From Orrella sp037026685 (GTDB lineage: Bacteria; Pseudomonadota; Gammaproteobacteria; Burkholderiales; Burkholderiaceae_B): 64,000 nt of DNA. The notes below the pieces were generated by a model that did no database searches, was not told the origin of the DNA, and saw only the letters and a list, made by a program, of their open reading frames with translations. The stretch lies in NCBI RefSeq assembly GCF_037026685.1, contig NZ_JBANET010000003.1:1-64000 (forward strand). Direction: 5' to 3'. Position 1 is the stretch's first letter; every line of letters starts with the position of its first letter. Below, in pieces: positions 25,291-34,635 of this stretch. Position numbers and translations under genes: made by a program.

Positions 25291-26100
25291 TCAATGGCCG
25301 GGGGCCGGCTCGAAACCCTCGGGCAGCTCGCCGTCGTAACGCACCGAACGGCTGGCCTGGTAGGACAGGGCAAAGCCGATCGAGGACTGCAGTTCCTCGC
25401 TCAAGTGCGCGATCAGGCCGGCGGTGCGCGCCAGGATAGGCACGCCCTTGAGCGCCTGCAGCGGAAAGCCGATGCCCAGCAGCACGGCCGGGATCGCCGC
25501 CGAGACGTTCAGCCGCAGGTCCTTGCCCAGCGCCGGGGCAATGGCGCGCTCGAGCGCCTCGGCGATGCGCACGTAGCGCAGGTCGATGCCCTGCTCCGCG
25601 GCCACCTCGAACAGCCTGGCCACCCGTGGATCACGGGCCTTGTGCTGGGGATGGCCATAGCCCGGGATCGCGCGCCCGGCCGCCACGTACTCGCCCAGCA
25701 CCGCGGCCGCGGCCGCGTCCAGGTCCTGCCCGGCCGCGCGCGCCTGGACCTGATGGAACAGCTGCCCGGCGTTCTCCGAGGCGCCCAGGATCACCGAGCC
25801 GCAGCCCAGGATGCCGGCCGCCACCGCGCCTTGCAGCACTTCCGGCGAAGCCGCCAGCGTCATGCGGCTGGCTTGCACGCTGGGCACCAGGCCATGCTCT
25901 GCAATCGCCACCAGCGTGGCATCGAGCACCGCCACGGCGGCCGGCGAAGCCCGCCGGCCGGTCAGCAGGAAGTGAAAGTATTCGGTGAAGGACAGGTGTC
26001 CGATCAGGTCGCGGCACAGGTCCGCGCCGCGCACCACGATGGTGTCGGCGTTGGATGTGCAGATGGCGGTATGCGGTTGCGTGGCTTTGCCGATCTTCAT
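25291..26100 (-). CDS. Citryl-CoA-lyase-like protein (citrate-synthase fold)
   Basis: A 269-residue protein resembling the C-terminal lyase module of ATP-citrate lyase and stand-alone citryl-CoA lyases. GCGSVILGASENAG (99-112) and IPGYGHPQHKARDPRV (145-160) match the conserved CoA/oxaloacetate site, including His150. Where citrate synthases and citryl-CoA lyases carry the catalytic Asp (NVDG), this protein reads LNVSAAIPA with Ser200. This suggests a different reaction on a CoA thioester rather than ordinary citryl-CoA cleavage. It lies 36 bases after the CoA-transferase and before the Bug gene, so it probably acts on the thioester formed by that transferase. Family certain, reaction uncertain. 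Confidence 0.8.
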   Translation of the reverse strand: MKIGKATQPHTAICTSNADTIVVRGADLCRDLIGHLSFTEYFHFLLTGRRASPAAVAVLDATLVAIAEHGLVPSVQASRMTLAASPEVLQGAVAAGILGCGSVILGASENAGQLFHQVQARAAGQDLDAAAAAVLGEYVAAGRAIPGYGHPQHKARDPRVARLFEVAAEQGIDLRYVRIAEALERAIAPALGKDLRLNVSAAIPAVLLGIGFPLQALKGVPILARTAGLIAHLSEELQSSIGFALSYQASRSVRYDGELPEGFEPAPGH

Positions 26101-26136
26101 CGGGCAGGTCTCCTCGGTGGTGTCTGGCGGGCGGGC

Positions 26137-27285
26137 TTAGCGCGCGGGGCGGCGCGCGGCCACGGCAGCCCGGATCTCGTCGTTGTGCTCGCCCAGTTCC
26201 GGGGGCGGGCGCACGCTGGTGGCACGCTGGCCGTCGAAGCTCAGCGGCGAGCGCACGGTGCGCCAGCGGCCGCGGCGCGGGTGCTCGCCCTCGACTTCGA
26301 GCTGCAGGTGGCGCGCCTGCGGGTCCTGCAGCGCCTCGCTGGCGTCGTACATGGGCGCGTGCGGCACGTCCTGCGCCTGCAGGCGTTCGCACCAGTCCGG
26401 GCGGGTGCGCCGCGAAAACGCCTCGCCCAGCAGGCCGATCAGCGCCTCCTGGTTGTCGATGCGGCCCTCGCGGCTGGCAAAGCGCGGATCGTCCAGCAGG
26501 CCCGGCTGCTCGATGGCCCGCGCCAGCCCGAGCCAGAACTTCTCGGGCGAGGACATGTGCAGCGCGATCCACTTGCCGTCGGCGCACCGCAGCACGTACG
26601 ACTGCGAAACGCTGGGCCGGCTGTAGGGGCCCATGATCTCGCCTTCGGACAGATAGTGGGTGAAGGCGTCCAGGTTGAAATGGCACATGGCCTCGAGCAT
26701 GGAAACCTCCACGCAGCGGCCCTGCCCGGTGCGGGCGCGCTCGACCAGCGCGCCCAGGATGCCGTAGGCGGCATAAAAGCCGGTCAGCGCATCGGCGATG
26801 GCCGGCCCCACCACGCGCGGGTTCTCGGGATTGACAAGCAGGTTCAGAAAACCGCTGGCCGCCTGCGCCACGGTGTCGTAGGCCGGCCGCCCGGCCGCCG
26901 GCCCGCTCTGGCCGAAGCCGCTGATGGCGCAATACACCAGGCGCGGGTTGAGCTCGCGCAGGCGCTGGGCGCCGGCGCCCAGCCGCTGGGCCGCGCCGGG
27001 CCGGAAATTCTGGATGTAGACGTCGGCATCGCGCACCAGCGCATCGAAGACCTCGGCGTCGGCCGGATCCTTGGTGTTCAGTTCGATGCTGCGCTTGTTG
27101 CGGTTGTAGGTCTGGTAGTGCGGGCTGTACAGGCCGCCCTTGAAGGCGCGGAACGGATCGCCCGTGCCCGGCTGCTCGATCTTGATGACGTCGGCGCCCA
27201 GATCGGCCAGCAGCACGCCGGCGGCCGGCCCCGTGATGAAGGTGCCTTGCTCGATGACGGTGATTCCCTCCAGCACTTTGGCCAT
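26137..27285 (-). CDS. CaiB/BaiF-family (class III) CoA-transferase
   Basis: A 382-residue family III CoA-transferase, which moves CoA between carboxylic acids through a mixed anhydride on an aspartate. The GADVIKIEQPGTGDPFR segment (30-46) and NRNKRSIELNTKDP (61-74) are hallmarks. The likely nucleophile is Asp137 in GRPAYDTVAQAASG. A strong AAGGAGG ribosome site precedes ATG 27285. It is the first gene of the four-gene operon and is divergent from a LysR regulator. Likely role: activation of a dicarboxylic or branched carboxylic acid imported through the Bug protein (inference). Confidence 0.92.
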   Translation of the reverse strand: MAKVLEGITVIEQGTFITGPAAGVLLADLGADVIKIEQPGTGDPFRAFKGGLYSPHYQTYNRNKRSIELNTKDPADAEVFDALVRDADVYIQNFRPGAAQRLGAGAQRLRELNPRLVYCAISGFGQSGPAAGRPAYDTVAQAASGFLNLLVNPENPRVVGPAIADALTGFYAAYGILGALVERARTGQGRCVEVSMLEAMCHFNLDAFTHYLSEGEIMGPYSRPSVSQSYVLRCADGKWIALHMSSPEKFWLGLARAIEQPGLLDDPRFASREGRIDNQEALIGLLGEAFSRRTRPDWCERLQAQDVPHAPMYDASEALQDPQARHLQLEVEGEHPRRGRWRTVRSPLSFDGQRATSVRPPPELGEHNDEIRAAVAARRPAR

Positions 27286-27365
27286 CCCTGCCTCCTTGTT
27301 CTGATGCGGACGTAAGCCTAGTGCCTCGCGGTCAAAGACGGAAATGATAAATTTCTCAAAAAACC

Positions 27366-27380
27366 ATCGATGTCATCGAT
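27366..27380. promoter_or_regulatory. Palindromic operator candidate between lysR and the CoA-transferase operon
   Basis: ATCGATGTCATCGAT is a perfect 15-base palindrome around a central T, 15 bases before the LysR start in the 109-base divergent intergenic region. LysR proteins usually autoregulate from such divergent sites. The surrounding sequence is unusually A/T-rich for this window. Binding is inferred. Confidence 0.5.
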
Positions 27381-27394
27381 TATTGGAGGCATGC

Positions 27395-28305
27395 ATGGAG
27401 ACGCGCCACCTGCGCTACTTCCTTGCCCTGGCGGGCTCGCTGAACTTCACGCGCGCGGCCGAACGGGTGCACGTGACGCAATCGACGCTGTCGCACCAGA
27501 TCCGGCAAATGGAAGAGGCGCTGGGCCAGCCGCTGTTCGAGCGGGTCGGCAAGCGCGTGCTGATGACCGCCGCCGGGCAGGCGCTGCTGCCCTATGCGCG
27601 CCGCGCGCTGCAGGAGATCGACCAGGGCCTGGCCGAGCTCAAGCAGGGCCGCCAGGCGCTGACTGGCGAAGTCCGGATAGGCGCCACGCATACCTTCAAC
27701 CAGGACTTCATCCCGCAGTGCGTGGCGGGCTTCCTGCAGCAGCATCCCACCGTGCGGGTCACCATCGAGGAGCTGGCCGCGGACGCCATCGCCCAAGGGC
27801 TGCAGGGCGGCACGCTGGACTTCGGCGTGGCCTACCGGCCCGAGACGCCCGGCGACCTGGTCTTCGAGCCGCTGCTGCACGAAGAGCTGATGCTGGCGGT
27901 GGGCGCGCACCATCCCCTGGCGCGCCGCCGGCGCCTGCGCATGGTCGAACTGCACCGCGAGCCGCTGGTGCTCCTGCCGGCCAGCTTTGCCACGCGCAGG
28001 ATGCTGGACGAGTGCTTTCGCGCTGCCGGGGCCGAGCCGCTGGTCGTGGCCGAAATGAATACCGTGGCGGCCATGGCCGCGCTGGCGCTGCGCGCGCCCA
28101 TCGGGGCCATCGTGGCGCCCAGCGCCGTGCGGTCGCAGGCCGGGCTCAAGCTGGTCCCGCTGGAGAACCCCACTCCCCTGCGCACGCCGGGGCTGCTGTT
28201 CAAGGCCTCGCGCGAGCGGACCCGGCCGGCCATCGCGTTCGCGGCGCTGCTGCGCCGCCTGGCCGTGCCGGCGATCGCGCGCCGCGGCGCACGGCCCGGG
28301 CGCGC

Positions 28306-28321
<16 letters not shown>
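27395..28321 (+). CDS. LysR-family transcriptional regulator (CynR-like)
   Basis: A 308-residue LysR regulator. The winged-helix DNA-binding domain covers residues 1-60 (METRHLRYFLALAG, then FTRAAERVHVTQSTLSHQIRQMEEALG). A periplasmic-binding-like effector domain begins near residue 90 (GEVRIGATHTFNQDFIP) and runs to about 290. The first-line wording and effector start resemble CynR/CbbR-type regulators. ATG 27395 was chosen as the canonical LysR start, with GGAGG a few bases before it. It is divergent from the CoA-transferase operon and likely controls it. Its 3' end overlaps the convergent livF-like gene by 16 bases. Confidence 0.92.
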
Positions 28322-29015
<694 letters not shown>

Positions 29016-29019
<4 letters not shown>

Positions 29020-29783
29020 GCCAAGGCCCCCGTCTCGCCCAGGTAGGCCTGCTGCACCTGCGGGTCGGCCCGTATCTGGTCCGGCGTGCCGGTGGCGACG
29101 ATGCGCCCGGACACCAGCACCGAAATGCGGTCGGCCAGGCTGAAGACCGCCTGCATGTCGTGTTCGACCAGCAGCATGCCCATGCGCGGGCGCATGGCCG
29201 AGATCAGCGCGGTCAGCCGCACGGTTTCTTCCGGGCCCATGCCGGCCATGGGCTCGTCCAGCAGCAGCACGCGCGGCCGGCTGGCCAGCGCCAGGGCGAA
29301 CTCGAGCTTGCGCTGCTCGCCGTGCGGCAAGGTCTGGGCGGGCCGCTCCATCAGGCCGGCATCGAGCTCGCATTCGCGCGCCAGGCTGTCGGCGGCCTGG
29401 CGCAGGCCCTGGTCGGCCGCGCGCCGGCGCAGCACGCCGGCGCGCCCGGGCCGGCTTGCCTGCAAGGCCAGCATCAGGTTCTCGCGCACCGAAAGGCCGT
29501 GGAAAAGATTGCTGATCTGGAACGAGCGCGACAGCCCGGCGGCCACGCGCGCGGCCTGCCCGCGGCCGCTCAGGTCGCGCCCCATCAGGCGCAGCCGTCC
29601 GGCATCGGGCGCCAGCTGCCCCGAGAGCAGGTGGATCAGCGTGGACTTGCCCGCGCCGTTCGGTCCGATCAGCGCGTGGATCTCGCCGGGCATGACCGTC
29701 AGGCTGACGTGGTCGGTGGCCAGCAGCGCCCCGAAACGGCGCACCAGACCCTCGGCCTGCAGCAAGGGAGCCGGCCCGTTCAT
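29016..29783 (-). CDS. livG: Branched-chain amino-acid-type ABC transporter ATPase, LivG-like
   Basis: A 255-residue ABC ATPase of the LivG type. Walker A is GPNGAGKSTLIHLLSG near residues 40-55, followed by the LivG-type RSFQISNLFHGLSVRENLMLA Q-loop region. The signature is degenerate (LPHGEQRKLEFALAL in place of LSGG), as commonly seen in LivG, and Walker B is VLLLDEPMAGM. The conserved LVEHDM H-loop follows. Coupled to livM upstream and livF downstream by 4-base overlaps. Confidence 0.92.
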
Positions 29784-30727
29784 CGCGTCTCTCCGGCCTG
29801 CCTGCGGCGCCACGGCACGGGCAGCGCCGCCACGCCTTGCGGCGCCCACAGCACCACGGCCAGCAGCAGCAGGCCCAGCGGCAGGTGCCAATAATCGGTC
29901 CATTGGCGCAGGAACTCTTCGAGCGTCAGGATGATGGCCGCGCCGGCCACCCCGCCATAGCGCAGGCCGATGCCGCCCACGATCACCATGATCAGCAGGT
30001 TGGCCGATTGCGTCCAGTGCATCAGCCCCGGCGAGACGAACAGGTTGTGGTTGGCCAGCATACCGCCGGCCAGCCCCGCCAGGCAGCCCGACAGTACAAA
30101 GGCGGCCAGCTTCAAGCGATAGACCGGATAGCCCAGCGCCAGCATGCGCGATTCGTTGACGCGGATGCCGCGCAGCGCGGCGCCGTAGTGCGAATCGACC
30201 AGCCGGCCATGCGCCAGCATGCACAGCGCGAACACGGCAAGCACCACGTAGTAGAAAGTGGTGTCCTGGCCCAGGTCCAGGCCGAACAGCTGCGCCGGGG
30301 CATACAGGTTCAGGCCGTCCTCGCCGCCGTATTGGCGCAGCGAGATGAACACGTAGTAGAGCATCTGCGCAAAAGCCAGCGTGATCATGATGAAGTAGAC
30401 CCCGTGGGTGCGCAGCGAGATGGCCCCGATCAGCAGCGCCAGCAGCCCCGCCAGCGCCGCGGCCGCGGGCCAGGCCAGCGCGGCCTGCGAAACGCCCGCC
30501 TGCGCCAGGATGCCGACCGCATAGGCGCCGGCGCCGAAGAAAGCGGCATGGCCCAGCGCCACCATGCCGCCATAGCCCAGGATGAAGTTCAGGCTGACGG
30601 CGGCCAGCGCGTAGATGAGCACGCGGCGCACGAAGGAGACGTAGAACTCCCAGCCGGCCAGCGGCGCCAGCAGCGGAAAAGCCGCCAATGCCAGCAGCGC
30701 GAGCAGCGGGAACCATGGGCGCCGCAT
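29780..30727 (-). CDS. livM: Branched-chain amino-acid-type ABC transporter permease, LivM-like
   Basis: A 315-residue inner-membrane permease with about eight to ten hydrophobic helices. The family motif SLNFILGYGGMVALGHAAFFGAGAY lies near residues 44-68. The coupling region, INESRMLALGYPVYRLK-like (here RVNESRMLALGYPVYRLKL), lies in the cytoplasmic loop near 180. IVGGIGLRYGGVAGAA and a final LLAVVLWAPQG helix match LivM. The start ATG 30727 shares one base with the livH stop (TGATG). Confidence 0.92.
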   Translation of the reverse strand: MRRPWFPLLALLALAAFPLLAPLAGWEFYVSFVRRVLIYALAAVSLNFILGYGGMVALGHAAFFGAGAYAVGILAQAGVSQAALAWPAAAALAGLLALLIGAISLRTHGVYFIMITLAFAQMLYYVFISLRQYGGEDGLNLYAPAQLFGLDLGQDTTFYYVVLAVFALCMLAHGRLVDSHYGAALRGIRVNESRMLALGYPVYRLKLAAFVLSGCLAGLAGGMLANHNLFVSPGLMHWTQSANLLIMVIVGGIGLRYGGVAGAAIILTLEEFLRQWTDYWHLPLGLLLLAVVLWAPQGVAALPVPWRRRQAGETR

Positions 30728-31650
30728 CAGCGCCCCCTGGCCGGGAACAGGCCCGCCGGACGCAGCACCAGCACCGCCGCCATCAGCACGTAGATGGACA
30801 CCGCCGCCAGGGTGGGCCCGACGCTGGCGGCGACGGAAGGCGAGAAGAGCTCGCGCAGCAGCGTGGGCAGGAAGGCCCGCCCGGCCGTATCGACCATGCC
30901 GACCAGCAGCGCGCCGACAAAGGCGCCGCGCACCGAACCGATGCCGCCGATGACGATGCACACCAGCACCAGGATGAGGATCTCCTCACCCATGCCGGCC
31001 TGCACCGCCGTCACCGGGCCCAGCAGCGCGCCGGCCAGCGCCGAGAGCATGGCGCCCAGCACGAATACGCCGGCAAACAGCACGGGCACGCGCACGCCCA
31101 TCAGCATGGCCATCTGGCGGTTGGACGCACCGGCCCGCACCAGCACGCCGGCGCGCGTATGCGAGACGAACCCGTACAGGCCCAGCGCCAGCAGCAGCCC
31201 GACGGCGATGATGAGCAGCCGGTAGGCCGGATACATCAGGTCGGGCAGCAGGCGCACCGGCCCGGACAGGGCGGCGGGCAGGCTGTACATCATGGAGGCC
31301 GGCCCCCATATCATCTTGATCAGGTCGTTGGCGATCAGCACCACGGCGAAGGTCGCCAGCACCTGCGCCAGGTGGTCGCGGCCATAGAGCCGGCGCATCA
31401 GCAGCTTTTCGAGCACCAGCCCGGCCAGGCCCGCCACCAGCGCGGCCATCGCCACGGCCGCCAGGAACGAGCCCGAGCGCTGCATGGTCTCGGCGGCCAC
31501 GTAGGCGCCGGCCATGTAGAGCGAACCATGCGCCAGGTTCAGCACGTCCATGATGCCGAACACCAGCGTCAGGCCCGCGGCGATCAGAAACAGCATCAGG
31601 CCGAACTGCAGGCCGTTGAGGAACTGCTCGAACAGCAGGGTGGCGCTCAC
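30727..31650 (-). CDS. livH: Branched-chain amino-acid-type ABC transporter permease, LivH-like
   Basis: A 307-residue membrane permease. Hallmarks are FLNGLQFGLMLFLIAAGLTL near the start and FGIMDVLNLAHGSLYMAGAY, followed by the coupling-loop segment ASNRQMAMLMGVRVPVLFAGVF and VCIVIGGIGSVRGAFVGALLVG near the end. The start is a GTG at 31650 with a good GGAGG site a few bases before it; an in-frame ATG lies too deep in the first helix. The gene follows the binding-protein gene by 76 bases and is coupled to livM. Confidence 0.92.
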   Translation of the reverse strand: MSATLLFEQFLNGLQFGLMLFLIAAGLTLVFGIMDVLNLAHGSLYMAGAYVAAETMQRSGSFLAAVAMAALVAGLAGLVLEKLLMRRLYGRDHLAQVLATFAVVLIANDLIKMIWGPASMMYSLPAALSGPVRLLPDLMYPAYRLLIIAVGLLLALGLYGFVSHTRAGVLVRAGASNRQMAMLMGVRVPVLFAGVFVLGAMLSALAGALLGPVTAVQAGMGEEILILVLVCIVIGGIGSVRGAFVGALLVGMVDTAGRAFLPTLLRELFSPSVAASVGPTLAAVSIYVLMAAVLVLRPAGLFPARGR

Positions 31651-31726
31651 CGGACTGCCCTCCTGCCGCCGCGCGGCATCCTCGCCGGGACGGGAAACGC
31701 CGCCGGCGCGCCGGCGGCCAGGCGCG

Positions 31727-32890
31727 TCACAGCTTGCATAATCCCGCGTACACGTCCTGGTAGGTCTCGTAGACCTTGCCCACCAGCTTGTTGGTGATGC
31801 GGCCCTGCTCGTCCTTGACCACCTCGCGCACGTAGTAATCCTGGATCGGATAGTTGTTGTTGCCGTAGCGGAAAGGCCCGCGCACCGATTCGAAATCGGC
31901 TTGCTTGAGCGCCGCGCGCACGGCCTCGCGGTCGCGGGCGCCGCCGGCCTGGCGCACCGCCGCGTCCATGGCCATGATGGCGTCGTAGGCCTGGGCGGCG
32001 TACATCGAGGGATTGCGCCCGCCGTATTCGGCGCGGAAAGCCTCGACAAAACGCCGGTTGGCCGGCACGTCCAGGTCGTGCGCCCACTGCGAGGTGTTGA
32101 GCATGCCGACCATGGGATCGCCCACGGCCTGGATCACGTCCTCGTCGGCCGAAAAGCCCGGGCCGATGAGCGTGATCGACTGGTTCAGCCCGGCGGCCAC
32201 GAACTGCTTGACGAAGTTGATGCCCATGCCGCCGGGCAGGAAGATGTAGACCGCGTCGGGCGCGGCCGCGCGGATCTGCGCCAGCTCGGCGGCATAGTCG
32301 ATCTGGCCCAGGCGGGTATAGAGCTCCTGCGCCACGGGCGCCTCGTAGCCTTGCTTGAAGCCGGTCAGCGCGTCCTTGCCGGCCGGGTAGTCCGGGGCGA
32401 TGATGAAGGGCTTCTTGTGGCCGCGGTCGGCCGCCACCTTGCCGGCGGCCGAGTGGATGGCGTCGTTCTGGTAGGCCAGGCCGAACCAGTAGGCATTGCA
32501 CTGCGCGCCGGCCAGCTGGCTGGGGCCCGGGTTGTTGGACAGGAACGGCACCTTGGCCGCGAACAGCGCCGGCCCCACGGCCAGCGCCACGTTCGAGCCG
32601 ATCGGGCCGGTGAAGAAATCGATGCGCTCGCGCTGCAGATAGCGGTTGACCAGCTGGCGCGCCTGGTCGGGGCTGCCGCCCATGTCGGTCTGCAGGAACT
32701 GGGCTGGCTGCCCGCCCAGCTTGCCGCCCAGCTGCTTGATGGCGAGGTTGAAGCCGTCGCGGGCCTCGGCGCCCAGCGCCGAGAACGGGCCGGACAGGTC
32801 GTTGGCGATGCCGACCTTGATCGTGTCCTGCGCGGCCGCGCACAAGGGCAGCAGCAAGGCAAGGACGGCAGCAGGCTTGATGAAACGCAT
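31727..32890 (-). CDS. Branched-chain amino-acid-type ABC transporter binding protein
   Basis: A 387-residue periplasmic binding protein of the LivK/urea-amide class. A signal peptide covers residues 1-20 (ALLLPLCAAAQ), followed by the family opening DTIKVGIANDLSGPFSALG. The two-lobe fold continues with GPIGSNVALAVGP, then FIIAPDYPAGKDALTGFK and MYAAQAYDAIMAMDAAVR. The product is longer than LivK of E. coli and closer to the aromatic-acid or amide-binding subgroup. It is the first gene of the five-gene transporter, so it is probably expressed most. Substrate unproven. Confidence 0.92.
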   Translation of the reverse strand: MRFIKPAAVLALLLPLCAAAQDTIKVGIANDLSGPFSALGAEARDGFNLAIKQLGGKLGGQPAQFLQTDMGGSPDQARQLVNRYLQRERIDFFTGPIGSNVALAVGPALFAAKVPFLSNNPGPSQLAGAQCNAYWFGLAYQNDAIHSAAGKVAADRGHKKPFIIAPDYPAGKDALTGFKQGYEAPVAQELYTRLGQIDYAAELAQIRAAAPDAVYIFLPGGMGINFVKQFVAAGLNQSITLIGPGFSADEDVIQAVGDPMVGMLNTSQWAHDLDVPANRRFVEAFRAEYGGRNPSMYAAQAYDAIMAMDAAVRQAGGARDREAVRAALKQADFESVRGPFRYGNNNYPIQDYYVREVVKDEQGRITNKLVGKVYETYQDVYAGLCKL

Positions 32891-33009
32891 GGTCTTTCCG
32901 CTCCCTTGGGGACAATTCTTGTAAAGGCGTGGCCGCGCGGGCCCGCTGCGCGCGGGCCCCTGGCCGGCGCAACACACGCGCGGCACAGTACCCGACATTG
33001 CCGCCGGAC

Positions 33010-34443
33010 TCAAGCCGCCGGCGCGCCCCCGCCGCCCCGGCACGCGCCTTCCAGGAAGCGCCAGAGCGCGGGCGCCTCGGTATAGGCGACGTTAAAACGC
33101 AGCCAGTCCACGTCGCGCTCCTGGGCATCGAAGTAGGAGCCGGGCGCCAGCCAGATGCCGTCGCGCAGCGCCGCCTCGGCCAGCCGGTTGGCGCCCTGCC
33201 CGGCCGGACCGGGGGCCCGGGCCCACAGGAACAGGCCGGCCTGCGGCTGGGCCAGCACTTGCATGCCCAGCGCCTGCATGCGCGCGGCCGCCTGGCCGTG
33301 GGCCAGCATCAGCCGCTCGCGCACCCGCTCGGTGTGGGCGCGGTACTGGCCTTCGCGCACCACGTGGTGCACCAGCCGCTCGATCACCTCCGAGGAAGTC
33401 AGCCCCACCGCCATCTTGGTGCGCACCAGGTCGCGCACCAGGTCGCGCTGCGCCGCCACGTAGCCCACCCGCATGGACGGGCTGATGCTCTTGGAATAGC
33501 CGCCCACGTAGATAACGCGGTTGCCGCCGTCCAGCGCGGCCAGCGCCGGCGCGGGGCCGGACAGCAAGGGCCGCGAGATGTCGTCCTCGACCACCCACAG
33601 GCGATGGTGCTCGGCCAGCTGCAGCAGCCGGAAGGCCTGGGCCATGCCCAGCGTCGTGCCGGTGGGATTGTGCAGCACCGTGTTGACGAACAGCGCGCGC
33701 GGGCGGCTGTCCTGGGCGGCCTGCGCCAGCGCGGCCAGGTCTACGCCCTGCGCGCCGCGCGGCACGGCGACGATGCGCATGCCGGCCAGGCGCAGCATCT
33801 GCAGCAGATTGGTATAGCAGGGCGATTCGACCAGCACCGCGTCGCCGGGCTTGAGCAGCGTGCGCACCACCAGGTCCAGGCCCTGCGTGGCCCCCTGGGT
33901 CATCAGCACCTGGTCGGGCTCGACCTGCATGCCCAGTTCGGCCAAGGCGCCGGCCACCTGCTCGCGCAGCGGCGCATAGCCATAGGGATGGCCGTAGCCG
34001 CCGACCTGCACCGCCGGCACGCGCGACTGGTGCCGCAAGGCCTGGTGCAGGCCGGTTTCGTTGACCCACTCGGGCGGCAGCCAGCCGCAGCCGGCCTTGA
34101 TGGGGATGGAGTGGTCGGCGAAGATGTCCGACAGCAGCCAGCCCGCGCCCAGCTGCGGCGGCTGCCACGATTGCGGCACGCCGCGCCCGGGTGGCCGCCC
34201 GCGCGCGGCCACCCGGTAGCCCGAGCCGCGGCGCGCGTCCAGCCAGCCCTGGGCCACCAGCCGGCCGTAGGCGCTGGCCACCGTGAAGGTGCTGATGCCG
34301 TAGGCCCGCGCGAACTCGCGCACCGAGGGCAGGGCCATGCCCGGGCCCAGGGCGTGGCTCTCGATGGCGCGCACGACCGCATCCACCGCCTGCTCGACCA
34401 GGGTGGGCGCGCCGGCATCGCGGCGGGGCTGGAATTCGATCAT
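33010..34443 (-). CDS. MocR-family regulator (GntR HTH fused to aminotransferase-like domain)
   Basis: A 477-residue PLP-dependent transcription factor. Residues 12-80 form a GntR winged helix (LPSVREFARAYGISTFTVASAYGRL split by a short linker). Residues 110-470 form a class I aminotransferase domain with the PLP lysine Lys318 in GYSKSISPSMR and Asp287/288 in VVEDDIS. MocR proteins such as GabR, PdxR and TauR sense PLP aldimines of their pathway amines and activate a divergent operon. Here the divergent operon encodes an omega-aminotransferase and a CoA-acylating dehydrogenase, so a beta-alanine or GABA-like effector is plausible. Two direct repeats and an inverted repeat lie in the shared 192-base promoter region. 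Confidence 0.92.
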   Translation of the reverse strand: MIEFQPRRDAGAPTLVEQAVDAVVRAIESHALGPGMALPSVREFARAYGISTFTVASAYGRLVAQGWLDARRGSGYRVAARGRPPGRGVPQSWQPPQLGAGWLLSDIFADHSIPIKAGCGWLPPEWVNETGLHQALRHQSRVPAVQVGGYGHPYGYAPLREQVAGALAELGMQVEPDQVLMTQGATQGLDLVVRTLLKPGDAVLVESPCYTNLLQMLRLAGMRIVAVPRGAQGVDLAALAQAAQDSRPRALFVNTVLHNPTGTTLGMAQAFRLLQLAEHHRLWVVEDDISRPLLSGPAPALAALDGGNRVIYVGGYSKSISPSMRVGYVAAQRDLVRDLVRTKMAVGLTSSEVIERLVHHVVREGQYRAHTERVRERLMLAHGQAAARMQALGMQVLAQPQAGLFLWARAPGPAGQGANRLAEAALRDGIWLAPGSYFDAQERDVDWLRFNVAYTEAPALWRFLEGACRGGGGAPAA

Positions 34444-34448
34444 GGTTG

Positions 34449-34508
34449 CCTGTACAGCAATGGCCAGGCGGCCTATACAGTTTGGGAAATATCCACAAAT
34501 TGTATATT
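34449..34508. promoter_or_regulatory. Regulator site and promoter between mocR and the aminotransferase operon
   Basis: CCTGTACAG (34449-34457) is repeated as CCTATACAG (34472-34480), 23 bases apart and therefore on about the same helix face, the arrangement bound by MocR regulators. The second copy also starts an inverted repeat, ATACAGTTTG (34475-34484) with CAAATTGTAT (34496-34505), matching in 9 of 10 pairs. TATATT at 34503-34508 is a likely -10 box for the rightward operon; its -35 is poor, as expected for an activated promoter. Confidence 0.55.
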
Positions 34509-34635
34509 CCCGGCCGACAGTACCCGCCGCAGAATGGCCGTTCGCGCGTAAATCCCTCCGGAGCGCCGGCGCCCCCTCGCGCGCCCGCCGCCCCGGTCCG
34601 ACCATGGCGCCATCGAACGCCAAGGAGACCTTCCG

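Noticed and set aside
31727..32890. Naming the ABC system a leucine/isoleucine/valine transporter
   Set aside because: The family also moves amides, urea and aromatic acids, and the binding protein does not settle the ligand. Only the LivKHMGF type is claimed.
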